Assembly (NCBI GenBank): GCA_021818445.1
Contig: JAKAEB010000002.1
Coordinates: 1 to 64,000 of the forward strand
DNA from: Planctomycetota bacterium
GTDB taxonomy: Bacteria > Planctomycetota > Phycisphaerae > WQYP01
DNA: 64,000 bases
Direction of reading: 5' to 3'
This document shows, one piece after another, positions 44,091 through 53,875 of the stretch; the stretch's first letter is position 1, and every line of letters starts with the position of its first letter. A model generated the notes under the pieces. That model was not told the DNA's origin. It did no database searches and was given only the letters and a program-made list of their open reading frames with translations. A program made the translations under genes and the position numbers.

Positions 44091-44355
44091 TTGGTGAATC
44101 CTCCACAAAATGCCATCCAAAGTGTCATTGACAGATGGAGACTATACCAAGAGAACAGCGCCGTCGCTAACACGCAACGAGGATCGTTCACGGGCGAATT
44201 GATCGCCTCTGAAATAGGTAGCGGACTGGCAGCAATCGACGTGAGGTAGAATAAACGCCCGGGCGGCAATTCAAGATCGCTGCCAACGAACCGACTTGCC
44301 CACGACGCCATACCCTTTCGCGATACAATGCCACGAATGTTAATACGGAGATGAA

Positions 44356-44760
44356 ATGCTACTATCGGCGTTGCAGGAAAAATTGGACCAAATGGATTTT
44401 GTGCGCTTTTATGGTTTACAAATCCAAACGCTTGAACCGAATCGATGCGTAACCAAAATCGCCTATCAAAAACAGTTGGAGCGCCCGGGTGGGATTGTGG
44501 CCGGGCCGGCGTTTTTAATGGCTGCCGACGTAACATTCTGGCTGGCTCTGGTGGGAGAATTGGGCGTCGAAACACCTTTGGTAACAGCCAATTTGCAAAG
44601 TGCGTTCCTGAATCCTTGCCGGGAGCAGGATATCTGGTGCGAAGCTAAAGTTATCAAGTTCGGTCGACGTCTGATCTACGGCTCCGCCGAGTGCCGCAAC
44701 GATCGGGGAGATTTATTTACCCATCACACAGTCACCTATGCCCGCATTATTCGCGATTAG
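44356..44760 (+). CDS. Hotdog-fold thioesterase (PaaI-like)
   Basis: The 134-residue protein fits a PaaI-type acyl-CoA thioesterase. It begins with a helix, then MDFVRFYGLQIQTLEPNRCV, the hot-dog helix region with ERPGGIVAGPAFLMAADVTFW, and the strands TANLQSAFLNPCREQDIWCEAKVI and GRRLIYGSAECRND. The usual active-site HGG motif is replaced by RPGG at this position, so the catalytic details may differ. A GGAG ribosome site lies upstream. It is monocistronic, between GH106 and the convergent HEAT-repeat gene; no substrate can be inferred. Confidence 0.75.
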   Translation: MLLSALQEKLDQMDFVRFYGLQIQTLEPNRCVTKIAYQKQLERPGGIVAGPAFLMAADVTFWLALVGELGVETPLVTANLQSAFLNPCREQDIWCEAKVIKFGRRLIYGSAECRNDRGDLFTHHTVTYARIIRD

Positions 44761-44776
44761 GATGACACTGGGGGAA

Positions 44777-44793
44777 CAGGATCAAAAATCCTG
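44777..44793. terminator. Small hairpin between convergent thioesterase and HEAT-repeat genes
   Basis: CAGGAT-CAAAA-ATCCTG forms a 6-bp stem in the 52-base gap between the stop codons. Neither strand has a U-tract after it. Position is the main argument. Confidence 0.25.
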
Positions 44794-44812
44794 AAACAGG
44801 CAGCGGAAATGC

Positions 44813-45805
44813 CTAATTCATCTGCGGAGAATTATATGCCTCGCCGAGCTTGGCCAAATGGTAAAGGTGCAGCAAACCGGCGGCGGCGGCGATGCGAACC
44901 TTCTCCGATGGGTCGTGAAGCATATGCACCAGTCGGTCGGCATTATTGCCATCGGGAATCCATCCCAATGCCAAAGCGGCCAGCACGCGGTAGCTTGGAT
45001 CAGAACTGCGGGCGTAGTGGCGGGCGATCTTTTCCCCCTGTTCGCTTCCTCGTTGTCCCAATCCACGTGCCGCGATGAGTTGGCCTGCCGGTAATGGATC
45101 ATGCAGGCCATTGAGCAACACGTTGGCCGCCAGCGGGGTATTAAGCGACCGACTGGTATTAAGCGCCGCCAGGTGGTCTATCGCATAGCGGCTGTAACTC
45201 AATGCGATAATGCTGGAAATGGCGCGGTGATAGCCGAGGCGCGCGAGCGCGGATGTAACAGCCAGACGGACCGCATGGATGGAATCCGCCGAATCAGTTC
45301 TAAGTAAACCAATGGCACTTGGGTCACCCAATCTCCCCAGAACCATCGCGGCGTTGGCACGCACCGTGGGATTTTTGGAATGCAGCAGCGTGGCAAGTTG
45401 ACCCACATATTGCTCATCACCCAGACGGGCCAAAGCATAAATGATACCGGCTTTCACGCGCTGGCCGCTGTTGGGATACATCTGCATAAGTCGCGACTGA
45501 AAAGCCCGCAGACGCAAATTTCCAATCACAATGCAGGCGGTAAAACGAACCGCCGACGATCTATCAGTCAATGCGGCTGTCAACGCCTTGACCGCCGACG
45601 GGGAGGGAAGCTGACTTGCCGATTCCACCGCGGCGGCGCGGATGGTTGGCGATGCACTGTGCATTCCGCGCAGGATGACTCCCTCGGCGGGCGCTATTGA
45701 AATCGGCTTGTTCGATATGCTGGTGGACGCACACCCACCCACAAGCCAGCAACAACCGATAAACCCAAGCGTCTTCATGGTTTTTGAAATTGATCGTGTG
45801 GTCAT
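44813..45805 (-). CDS. HEAT-repeat lipoprotein
   Basis: A 330-residue protein with a lipoprotein signal peptide: TMKTLGFIGCCWLVGGCASTS, with lipobox VGGC. The mature part is made of HEAT-like helical repeats of about 31 residues, for example SPTIRAAAVESASQLPSPSA, NPTVRANAAMVLGRLGDPSA and SEKVRIAAAAGLLHLYHLAK. Such repeats act as protein scaffolds at the membrane or in the periplasm. Of two ATGs, 45805 is chosen because the GGAGGA ribosome site overlaps the one at 45811. It sits 21 bases downstream of lnt on the same strand, so a lipoprotein and the enzyme that completes lipoprotein acylation share an operon. Confidence 0.8.
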   Translation of the reverse strand: MTTRSISKTMKTLGFIGCCWLVGGCASTSISNKPISIAPAEGVILRGMHSASPTIRAAAVESASQLPSPSAVKALTAALTDRSSAVRFTACIVIGNLRLRAFQSRLMQMYPNSGQRVKAGIIYALARLGDEQYVGQLATLLHSKNPTVRANAAMVLGRLGDPSAIGLLRTDSADSIHAVRLAVTSALARLGYHRAISSIIALSYSRYAIDHLAALNTSRSLNTPLAANVLLNGLHDPLPAGQLIAARGLGQRGSEQGEKIARHYARSSDPSYRVLAALALGWIPDGNNADRLVHMLHDPSEKVRIAAAAGLLHLYHLAKLGEAYNSPQMN

Positions 45806-45826
45806 AGCCATCCTCCACTAATATTG

Positions 45827-47587
45827 TTAGTCGCCAGCCTGTCTTTCTTCTCCGCCGCCTGCAAATGATACCACCTTGCGCCTCTTCTGTCGGCGAGGCA
45901 GATAGGCAAGCCCTGACACGAGTAGCATCAGGGCGGTCAGCCCCAAAACCCATCGGGCAAACCAGTGCCCCCAGAGGGTAAAAATGGTCACGCGTTTATC
46001 TACAGGAATGGTAGCGGCGGCAGTGCCGGATACAAACGCGTGACGGCCGCCCACGCTGACTAATTTGATTATTTGTCCGGATGGGTTAATAAATCCACAG
46101 TATCCGCCATTGACACATCGAGCTATGCTTACACGGTTTTCTACTGCCCTGACCTCATCCAACTGCAAATGCTGCAACAACTCCGCCCTGCTTTGGTACC
46201 AGCCATCATTGCTGATAACCACCAGAAAATCCGCTCCCTTCACACCGTGCAGTGGCCGGCAAAACATTCGCGCGGGCTTTGCCATCGCATCTTCATAGCA
46301 GATCGGCACACCGAATACATAGCGTTTATTGCCGACGTGTTCCACAAAGTGATACCATGAATCTCCGGGTGTTAACGAATAATCGCCATTCGGGCCAAAT
46401 GGCGTGAAATAGGCCAGCAGATGATGAAGCCACGGGACAGATTTTTTGAAGGGCAAATACTCTCCAAATGGAACCAGATGCCGCTTGGCGTAGTAATGAC
46501 GTGTTTGTCCGCGGCGGGGCGTAAAAAGCACCGCTATATTCTGCATGCGGTCAATATGCCCCATACGGTTAAACCGCACACCCGCCGACCCGACCAGCAC
46601 GGCGGTGTTGTACTTTTTGGCAAATTGAGTCAGACGCTTAGCAAAGTTTTTATCCATCACCAGCGTGCGGTGCCCACGTCCCTTGGCATACCACGCCGGT
46701 GACTGCGCCAGCCAGGATCGATTCAAAAAGCCCGGTACCATCGTTTCCGGCCAAACCACCAGATTGGGCTTGTAACGGGCGGCCTGCACACTTAATTTGA
46801 AATAGGAGTTAAACAGCCGCTTCTGATTGCTAATAGAATTGCTGGCTTTAAGTGACTGCGGAATATTCTGCTGCAAGACGGCGATTCTTGGCCCGACACC
46901 GAATGGCCTGTGATTAAATTGTGCCAGACCGTATACAACCAGCATCACCCACACGACGCTCACAAGCGCCGCACCCATAAGAAAGGACCACCATTGCCTT
47001 TTTGACGCCGGATCGAAGACGAGGCGGGCCGCGCCGGCTAAAATTGCCGCCGTCATGACCGCCAGAAAACTCAGTCCTGCTGCACCAAAAATGGAAACGG
47101 ATTGCAATACAATCGGGGCACCGGCGAATGCAACACCGAGTGTAAACCACGGGAAGCCGGTAAAAAGATGCCCTCGCAAAAATTCCAGCGAAGTGAAAAG
47201 CATGGGGGCTGAAATCCAAAGCGGCAGCCAGACCACTTTGCTTACCAGATGTGTCAATCCGAAGAAAACAACGAGATAAAACCCGCAGTAAATACTCAGG
47301 GCAATATATCCCGCCACCGTGATGCCGGACAACCAGTATAAATTCACAACATAATAGACGGTCGAAACCAACCAGATGTAAAGCAGATATTTTATGCTTA
47401 CGTGCTGACGTTGGGCGCAAGTAATAAGGGGTGCCAGCGCCACCGGAATAAGCATCCACGCGCTGACAGGCGGAAATACGATCGACAGCATCAGCATCGT
47501 GGCTAAGGGCAAGACAGCGGCCAACAATCGGGGGCGCTTAAAACCACACGTCCGTTGAGGTTTTACTGATATGGATGTTACGGTCAT
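45827..47587 (-). CDS. lnt: Apolipoprotein N-acyltransferase
   Basis: Lnt adds the third acyl chain to the N-terminal cysteine of lipoproteins in the inner membrane. The 586-residue protein has about six membrane segments in its first 230 residues, then a nitrilase-type catalytic domain: Glu in LVVWPETMVPGF, Lys in RHYYAKRHLVPFGEYLP and Cys in VFGVPICYEDAM. A last hydrophobic segment (FARWVLGLTALMLLVSGLAYL) precedes a basic C-terminal tail. The length is slightly above the usual 510. It is followed by the HEAT-repeat lipoprotein gene. No strong ribosome site precedes the ATG at 47587. Confidence 0.93.
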   Translation of the reverse strand: MTVTSISVKPQRTCGFKRPRLLAAVLPLATMLMLSIVFPPVSAWMLIPVALAPLITCAQRQHVSIKYLLYIWLVSTVYYVVNLYWLSGITVAGYIALSIYCGFYLVVFFGLTHLVSKVVWLPLWISAPMLFTSLEFLRGHLFTGFPWFTLGVAFAGAPIVLQSVSIFGAAGLSFLAVMTAAILAGAARLVFDPASKRQWWSFLMGAALVSVVWVMLVVYGLAQFNHRPFGVGPRIAVLQQNIPQSLKASNSISNQKRLFNSYFKLSVQAARYKPNLVVWPETMVPGFLNRSWLAQSPAWYAKGRGHRTLVMDKNFAKRLTQFAKKYNTAVLVGSAGVRFNRMGHIDRMQNIAVLFTPRRGQTRHYYAKRHLVPFGEYLPFKKSVPWLHHLLAYFTPFGPNGDYSLTPGDSWYHFVEHVGNKRYVFGVPICYEDAMAKPARMFCRPLHGVKGADFLVVISNDGWYQSRAELLQHLQLDEVRAVENRVSIARCVNGGYCGFINPSGQIIKLVSVGGRHAFVSGTAAATIPVDKRVTIFTLWGHWFARWVLGLTALMLLVSGLAYLPRRQKRRKVVSFAGGGEERQAGD

Positions 47588-47735
47588 GCAAGCGGCCCAG
47601 CTAAATTACAGCCCGTATGTTAGCGAGTGGCTGTTATTTTGCCGACTCGGGAAAGTTTTACCGGCAAGAGGCCGCAACCACGCCGGTGAGGCGTTTGATG
47701 CAAACCCAAAATCCGGTGATTGCCCGGACAAGCTC

Positions 47736-48812
47736 TTAGCGCACAATGCGGGCGCTTCCGCCCTTGTATACGTGCATCAACTCCGCTTGGTTGATCTGAC
47801 TCGTATCGCCTCGCGTGCTCTGAAGCAACGCACCATGGGCTGCACCGAGGTCAACCGCCTCCTGGGGAGTCATTCCATTTAAGAAACCGTAAGCCAGGCC
47901 GGAACAAAAACCGTCCCCCCCGCCCACGCGGTCTTCAATTTCCAATCCGTCAAAACGTCGCGAATGGTAAAACTTGCCATCGCACCACAGGATGGCCGAC
48001 CAATTATTAATCAATCCGGATTTGACTTCACGCAGCGTGGTACCAACCATTTTAATATTCGGGTAGCGGCTTACCACCTTCTCGACCATCTGTTCATAGG
48101 CGGCGGTATCCAAGTCGGATAAATTGTCATCTACACCGGCCACCTCAATACCCAACACCTTCTGAAAGTCTTCTTCATTACCGATCAGGCAATCCACCAT
48201 CCGCACCAGATCCGGTGTCACCTCCTGCGCCTGTTTCGCTGACCACAGCTTTGATCGGAAATTTAAATCATACGAAATGGTAGTGCCGTGGGCTTTTGCC
48301 ACCTGCATAATTTCTTTGGCGACTGCAGCGGTTCCAGTTGAAAGGGCCGCAAAAATTCCGCCGGTATGCAGCCAGCGTACGCCAGCCTTAAAGAGGCCGT
48401 CAACTTTCAGCATCCCGGGCTGCAAATTCATCGCCGCCGAATGGCCGCGATCATACATGGTCACCGACGCCCTTACTCCCGTGCCCACTTCGGTGAAATT
48501 GAGGCCGATTCTGTCCTTCTTCCCGACTCCGTCATATGGTGCAACAACCATGTGCGACATATCCACGCCCGCGCTTCGACCATGATTGAGAATGATATGC
48601 CCCAATGGATTATCAACAATCCGACTCAGAAAGCCTGTTCGCATGCCGAGACGGGCCAAAGCGTACGCCACGTTATATTCTCCGCCGCCGACCCATACTT
48701 CCATCAGGTTACTGAATTCGATGCGCCCATGGCCGGGCGGTGACAAGCGAAGCATGCATTCGCCTAAGCTGACGAAGTCCAAATTTGATTCCGTTGCTGT
48801 TTTGATTGCCAT
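47736..48812 (-). CDS. kdgK: PfkB-family sugar kinase, 2-keto-3-deoxygluconate kinase-like
   Basis: KdgK phosphorylates 2-keto-3-deoxygluconate, the end product of pectin and alginate uronate catabolism. The 358-residue protein has the ribokinase-family opening FVSLGECMLRLSPPGHGRIE, a GGGEYNVAYALARLGMRTGF substrate loop, and the C-terminal ATP/catalytic motif DRVGGGDGFCSGLAYGFLNG with the catalytic Asp in GGGD. The ATG at 48812, with AAGGA 12 bases before it, begins the conserved sequence; the frame extends further upstream without support. Substrate choice (KDG rather than fructose or ribose) is inferred from sequence style and the nearby GH28/GH106 genes. Confidence 0.8.
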   Translation of the reverse strand: MAIKTATESNLDFVSLGECMLRLSPPGHGRIEFSNLMEVWVGGGEYNVAYALARLGMRTGFLSRIVDNPLGHIILNHGRSAGVDMSHMVVAPYDGVGKKDRIGLNFTEVGTGVRASVTMYDRGHSAAMNLQPGMLKVDGLFKAGVRWLHTGGIFAALSTGTAAVAKEIMQVAKAHGTTISYDLNFRSKLWSAKQAQEVTPDLVRMVDCLIGNEEDFQKVLGIEVAGVDDNLSDLDTAAYEQMVEKVVSRYPNIKMVGTTLREVKSGLINNWSAILWCDGKFYHSRRFDGLEIEDRVGGGDGFCSGLAYGFLNGMTPQEAVDLGAAHGALLQSTRGDTSQINQAELMHVYKGGSARIVR

Positions 48813-48938
48813 GACTCTTTTCCTTATCATCTGCCTCCGGCGACTGAAAGCGCCCAGATTAAATTCGCGTTCATTTCTGGCCACGCACGCAGCACCGGGG
48901 CGCGAGTAGAATATAGCAGCATCGTTTAGCTGCCAAGA

Positions 48939-48955
48939 TGTGCAATTTGCGCACA
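48939..48955. promoter_or_regulatory. Imperfect dyad in the kdgK/pepA divergent region
   Basis: TGTGC and GCACA arms flank a 7-base spacer (AATTTGC) about 130 bases upstream of the sugar kinase ATG. It may be an operator for the kinase gene; arms are short and only one copy was seen. Confidence 0.25.
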
Positions 48956-49061
48956 AAATCTTATGATTATGGGCGAAATCGTCCCGAGGCTTTTTGGTGG
49001 TCAGATGAATTAAATTCGTACCGAGTATTACCATGGCCCCTGTAAAATAATGAGGAACATC

Positions 49062-50612
49062 ATGCCCAAAATCCGCTCAAAGGCCGACGAGTTAGCTGCG
49101 GCTGGCGTTGAATTGCCGCACGCCATAAACCGCTATGTTACTAGTTCAATAAATCATTCATGGAAAGACACTCTTAACGCCCTGCCTGTCTGTAAGACGG
49201 CCGATCGTAAAAGCTATAAATTGCACTTCGATCCCCCTACCTGTGAGGCGATTGAAGCACAGATGGATGACCATCTGTTTTCGGCCATCGAGGGAGAAAC
49301 GCGTATCTTGCACATAAAGGGGCACCGCGTTGTGCTGATCGGTCTGGGCAGCGATTGCAACGATCGCTCGGTCCTCCGCTGGGCGGGCGCACGTGCTGCG
49401 CAAGCCGCACGAGAATTGCATTGCCCAAACCTTGTTCTCAATCGAGGCACAATTCCAGGAGTCAGTTGGCCCACCGCGGCGGCTGATATGGCGGAAGGCG
49501 CCGAACTCGGCAGTTTCACGTTTCAATGCTATAAAAAATCACCATCGCTGCAGCAAGGAACTGCTCACGCGTTACGGCTTCACTTTGTTGATCAGTCGCA
49601 TTCAGCGAAGTTCCAAAATGCGATCCGCGATGTAGTAACTTGCGCCAGCGCCACCAACTTTGCCCGCCATTTGGCCAATCATCCACCAAATGTTATTAAT
49701 CCGTCAACACTGGTACAGATTTGCCGCGAACTGGCCAAAGGGTGCGGTTTAGCCTGTAAAATTATTACTTTCGCCGACGCACAGCGTCTATCCATGGGTG
49801 GATTGTGCAGTGTTGGTCGAGGCAGTCCTGATAAACCGGCGATCATCATCCTGGAGCATAAGCCCGCCGTTTCCGCCAACAGACGACCGATCGCAGTGGT
49901 CGGCAAAGCGGTGACCTTTGACACCGGCGGCATTTCCATTAAGCCGGCAGCCGATATGGGTGCAATGAAATATGACAAATGCGGCGGTATGGCGGCGATT
50001 GGTGTTGCCGCGGCCGCAGCCATGCTGAAACTTCCCCGGCACATCGTGTGTGCTGTTCCGACGGCGGAAAATATGGTTGATGGCGACGCGTATCGCCCCG
50101 GCGATATTATCCGAATGTACAACGGCAAGACCGTCGATGTGACCAATACCGATGCAGAAGGTCGCCTTATCCTGGCCGATGCGATCAGCTATGTATGTCG
50201 TCATTACAAACCTTCCGCATTGATCGATTTGGCGACGTTAACTGGCGGCGTGATTACCGCATTGGGCGGAGTGTATGCGGGACTCATGTCGAACAATGAT
50301 GAATTGGCGGAACAATTAATAAATGCCGGCATGGTTACCGATGAATGGCTCTGGCGGCTTCCGCTCAATACCCGTTATCGCAAACTGCTGGACTCTCCAC
50401 ACGCCGACATGGTTAATAGCGGTGGACGCGAGGCGCATCCCATACAGGGTGGAATGTTTTTGCAGGAGTTTGTTTCCTCCGGTACCGCATGGGCCCACTT
50501 GGATATTGCCGGCGTATCTCATCCCAGGAAAGAATATCGTTACCTGAAGGGAGAGCAGGCGAGTGGATTTGGCGTGAGATTACTTGTGGAATTTATTAAA
50601 TCATGCCGCTGA
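49062..50612 (+). CDS. pepA: Leucyl aminopeptidase (M17 family)
   Basis: A cytoplasmic two-metal aminopeptidase that removes N-terminal residues from peptides; some homologues also bind DNA. The 516-residue protein has the M17 N-terminal macro-like domain and then the catalytic domain. Metal and catalytic residues appear in VGKAVTFDTGGISIKPAADM (Lys, Asp), MKYDKCGGMAA (Asp) and NTDAEGRLILADAI (Asp, Glu, Arg). The ATG at 49062 is preferred because GAGGA lies 5 bases upstream, while the ATG at 49050 precedes that site. It is divergent from the sugar kinase and monocistronic. The gene symbol follows the family name. Confidence 0.92.
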   Translation: MPKIRSKADELAAAGVELPHAINRYVTSSINHSWKDTLNALPVCKTADRKSYKLHFDPPTCEAIEAQMDDHLFSAIEGETRILHIKGHRVVLIGLGSDCNDRSVLRWAGARAAQAARELHCPNLVLNRGTIPGVSWPTAAADMAEGAELGSFTFQCYKKSPSLQQGTAHALRLHFVDQSHSAKFQNAIRDVVTCASATNFARHLANHPPNVINPSTLVQICRELAKGCGLACKIITFADAQRLSMGGLCSVGRGSPDKPAIIILEHKPAVSANRRPIAVVGKAVTFDTGGISIKPAADMGAMKYDKCGGMAAIGVAAAAAMLKLPRHIVCAVPTAENMVDGDAYRPGDIIRMYNGKTVDVTNTDAEGRLILADAISYVCRHYKPSALIDLATLTGGVITALGGVYAGLMSNNDELAEQLINAGMVTDEWLWRLPLNTRYRKLLDSPHADMVNSGGREAHPIQGGMFLQEFVSSGTAWAHLDIAGVSHPRKEYRYLKGEQASGFGVRLLVEFIKSCR

Positions 50613-50773
50613 CGCCGCGGCTTCGAACCGTAGTGGCGTATACCCAAAATATTCGACAAACGACTGACTATGTATGGTGGTGAGCACTGGTAAAACACTT
50701 ATCGGCGGCTACAATAGAAGCCCTGTTCAGTTACTGATTTCTGCTGGACGCTATCATCAGGAGAACGTCAATT

Positions 50774-53700
50774 ATGTCCACCCGCCGAGAGTTCATACAA
50801 ACCGCTGCTGTCGCTGCTGCCGCATCTCAATTGCCCCTGGTTGCCGAGGCATCCGATCTGAGATTTCGGTCGCGATCTCTCCGCCACGTGAAGGCTGAAA
50901 AAGGAGTCGTCCAGGCAAAAGTTGGGCCGGACACCTTGGAAGTGTGGAGCCCGGTCGCCGGAGTGTTGCAGGTTGATCTTAATGCAAACGGCATTAAAGA
51001 CCCGCACACGCCAGTTATTGATCCGCACGCCCGTCATTCCGGCGATCCATCAAGCAAAGTCCACATGGGTGGGAATACTGTCACGCTGCAAACGGATTCA
51101 TTTCGGGTAAGCATCACCAAAAGCCCATTTCGGTTAACAGTGTTTAACAAAGACGGCGAGAAGTTGCTTGACCAGAAAATGGGTAATGGATTCCGGGTTA
51201 ATCCTCGCGATCAGGCGGAGAATGGTTTTTCTTTTTCTCACGCCAAGGGCCTGCCTTTTTACGGGATTCATAATTCGGCATGCTGGACGCCCCACCAGCT
51301 TCCCGTCCTTCGTGATGGCCAGGGTGTAAAGGATGACACTTATCAAGTCGAGGCGTCGGTAGAGGGCGGTGGCGGCGGCCCATTGGCGTGGACGACCGGA
51401 GGGTTCGGCATTTTGGTGGATTGCGATGGTGGCTTTTTTCAGATGAAGCCATCAGAAATCGGTTTTTATTACGGTGCCGCTCCGCTGGTGAATTATGGCC
51501 GGCGCTATTTCCGCAACCACAGCCTGACGGTCTATATTCTGATCGGTTCGCCACATGAGATATTCAGGGGGTTTTCAGCCATCTCGGGGCGGATGCCCAT
51601 GTTCCCGAAATGGGCATATGGGTTTATCAATTCTCAGTGGGGTACCAATCAGGAATTGCTGCGGCATTATCTCAAGACTTACCGCGCCCGGGACATCTTC
51701 ATTGACAACTTTACCTTGGATTTTGACTGGAAAGATTGGGGTGCCAGCCACTACGGTGAATTCCGCTGGAACCCGGTTAAATATCCGCAGGCGCTTTACC
51801 CACCCACCAATCCCGACGCCTTAATCAACTGGACACGCGAACTGAATGTGAAAATCGCAGGCATTATGAAACCGCGAATCATCTTGAGTACGGTCAAAGG
51901 CAAACTTGAACCGATGACCACGCAGGGCGCTGCCGCCAAAAAGCTTAAAATATTTGCGCCGGGTGAGAAGCCATTTGCCGATTATTTTTCTCATCTACCA
52001 TCGCTGGACGTAGACTTTTATAAACCTATATGCCGAGAGTGGTACTGGCATGCGACTTGGAAGCACCGGTGCATGCAGCAGGGCATTGCCGGTTTTTGGA
52101 ACGACGAAGCCGATTACGGTCTGCTGGGCAATTTTGAATTTTTGCACATGCAGCAGGCGTTATATGACGGCCAACGCCGTGATTTGCCCAATCGGCGGGT
52201 ATGGTCCATCAATCGTAATTTTTACACCGGCTCGCAACGCTACGCCTACGCCACTTGGTCGGGGGATATCAATACTGGCTTCGCAGTTATGCGTCAGCAA
52301 ACCATCGCCATGGCCAACACCATCAGCCTCGGACAGGTGCGGTGGGCGCAAGACACCGGCGGCTTCAATGGCCATCCCACGCCGGAATGTTATACACGCT
52401 GGTTTCAGTTCACGGCGGTCTGCCCCACTTTGCGCACGCACTGCACGCTGGGCGAGCGCCGCCAACCGTGGGTCTTCGGTGATCAAGCCTGCGAAACCGT
52501 AAAATTTGCCATTCGTCGTCGGTATGAATGGTTCTTTTATGTTTACGCCTGCGAGCACGAGTGCAGCACCAATGGGGGCGTAGGAATCGTTCGCCCCATC
52601 TTCTTTGACTACCCCAAAGATTCGAATGTAACTGGCATGAGCGAGCAATGGATGTTTGGGCCAGCAATTATGGCCGCACCGGTCCTGCACGAATTAGGCA
52701 CCGGCAAGGGCCAGCAACTTACCCGGCGTATCTACCTTCCACCCGGGACCGACTGGACCGACTATTTCCGTGGTGATACCTACACCGGTGGCCAATGGAT
52801 CAATTACCCTTTGAATCCGGAATCATGGATGGATTGGCCTTTATTCATTAAAAAAGGTGCCATTATCCCTATGGCTCCCCCGAGCCATGCCATTCATGTT
52901 GCCAAACCCAAGCACGCGTGGATCGATATATTTCCGTCAACCAGCATGACGGAAGGCATATTTTATGATGATGACGGCGACACCTTTGACTATGAAAAAG
53001 GCACCTACCATCGGCAGGTGATTTCAGCCCGAAAACCTTCCGCCGGCCAGCGCAGCGAAATAAAAATAGCAGCCAAAACCGGCAATTATTCATCGTCGGT
53101 GAACCATTTTATCCTTCGCCTGCACGGACAGGCGGCCACGGCCGTTGCAATTCATGGCACGCCGGACCCCGTTCATGTGGATGACGTCCTGGGCCTGGAG
53201 CATCACACCGTTGCGTGGTATGTGGATGAGGATGTCTATGGCCCTGTTACGTTTATCAAGCTGCCCGCCGGTGAAAATGACGATATCCATATCACAGCCA
53301 CGGGGCATCAGCCGATCCACAAAACGATGGAACGCTTCCTGGCGACGGACGCCTCGCTTTCCGGCCCGGTGGCACCCGATACGCCGCTGAAGACCAGCAA
53401 CGGCATGTATGCATTAGCAAATGAGTTTGGTCCATTCGGCGATTTGCGAAATACAATTCAGAACAACCACACCGGGTACACCGGCCGCGGATTTATCGCC
53501 GGATTTAATAATACAGATACCGCTGCCACTTACTATCTGTCGCGCCGTGCGGCGGGAGTTTACAAGTGCACGTTCCGCTTCGCCAATGGCCAGCCGGATG
53601 TCATGCGGACTTTGAATGTTTACATCAACGGCATTCGCTACGGCACTATGGAGATTCCGGGTTTGGCCAACTGGGATCAGTGGCAGACTGTTACGATGTA

Positions 53701-53809
53701 CATCCCGTTGGTTGCCGGGGCAAACACCATCATGCTGCGGCGCGATGCGGAAAATTCCGGCAAGGTGAATCTGGACACAGTGGAAATATCCACTGCGCCC
53801 GTGCATTGA
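50774..53809 (+). CDS. GH31-family alpha-glucosidase/xylosidase with C-terminal beta domain
   Basis: GH31 enzymes release alpha-linked glucose or xylose with retention. The 1011-residue protein has a Tat leader (STRREFIQTAAVAAAASQLP). The barrel contains the nucleophile Asp444 in GIAGFWNDEADYG and the acid/base Asp527 in VRWAQDTGGFNGHPTPE. The proximal and distal beta domains follow (IYLPPGTDWTDYF, DDDGDTFDYEKGTY). The last 130 residues (FIAGFNNTDTAATYYLSRR to NLDTVEIS) form an added galactose-binding or CBM35-like sandwich, likely for substrate binding. It lies beside the alpha-glucan operon and converges on it, so maltodextrin hydrolysis is the favoured role; alpha-xylosidase remains possible. 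Confidence 0.9.
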   Translation: MSTRREFIQTAAVAAAASQLPLVAEASDLRFRSRSLRHVKAEKGVVQAKVGPDTLEVWSPVAGVLQVDLNANGIKDPHTPVIDPHARHSGDPSSKVHMGGNTVTLQTDSFRVSITKSPFRLTVFNKDGEKLLDQKMGNGFRVNPRDQAENGFSFSHAKGLPFYGIHNSACWTPHQLPVLRDGQGVKDDTYQVEASVEGGGGGPLAWTTGGFGILVDCDGGFFQMKPSEIGFYYGAAPLVNYGRRYFRNHSLTVYILIGSPHEIFRGFSAISGRMPMFPKWAYGFINSQWGTNQELLRHYLKTYRARDIFIDNFTLDFDWKDWGASHYGEFRWNPVKYPQALYPPTNPDALINWTRELNVKIAGIMKPRIILSTVKGKLEPMTTQGAAAKKLKIFAPGEKPFADYFSHLPSLDVDFYKPICREWYWHATWKHRCMQQGIAGFWNDEADYGLLGNFEFLHMQQALYDGQRRDLPNRRVWSINRNFYTGSQRYAYATWSGDINTGFAVMRQQTIAMANTISLGQVRWAQDTGGFNGHPTPECYTRWFQFTAVCPTLRTHCTLGERRQPWVFGDQACETVKFAIRRRYEWFFYVYACEHECSTNGGVGIVRPIFFDYPKDSNVTGMSEQWMFGPAIMAAPVLHELGTGKGQQLTRRIYLPPGTDWTDYFRGDTYTGGQWINYPLNPESWMDWPLFIKKGAIIPMAPPSHAIHVAKPKHAWIDIFPSTSMTEGIFYDDDGDTFDYEKGTYHRQVISARKPSAGQRSEIKIAAKTGNYSSSVNHFILRLHGQAATAVAIHGTPDPVHVDDVLGLEHHTVAWYVDEDVYGPVTFIKLPAGENDDIHITATGHQPIHKTMERFLATDASLSGPVAPDTPLKTSNGMYALANEFGPFGDLRNTIQNNHTGYTGRGFIAGFNNTDTAATYYLSRRAAGVYKCTFRFANGQPDVMRTLNVYINGIRYGTMEIPGLANWDQWQTVTMYIPLVAGANTIMLRRDAENSGKVNLDTVEISTAPVH

Positions 53810-53875
53810 TTGCGATGCTGGGGCGTTGGGTTGAATTCGCCGTCGTCTTGTTGTGTTTGCAGCATGAAAATTAAA

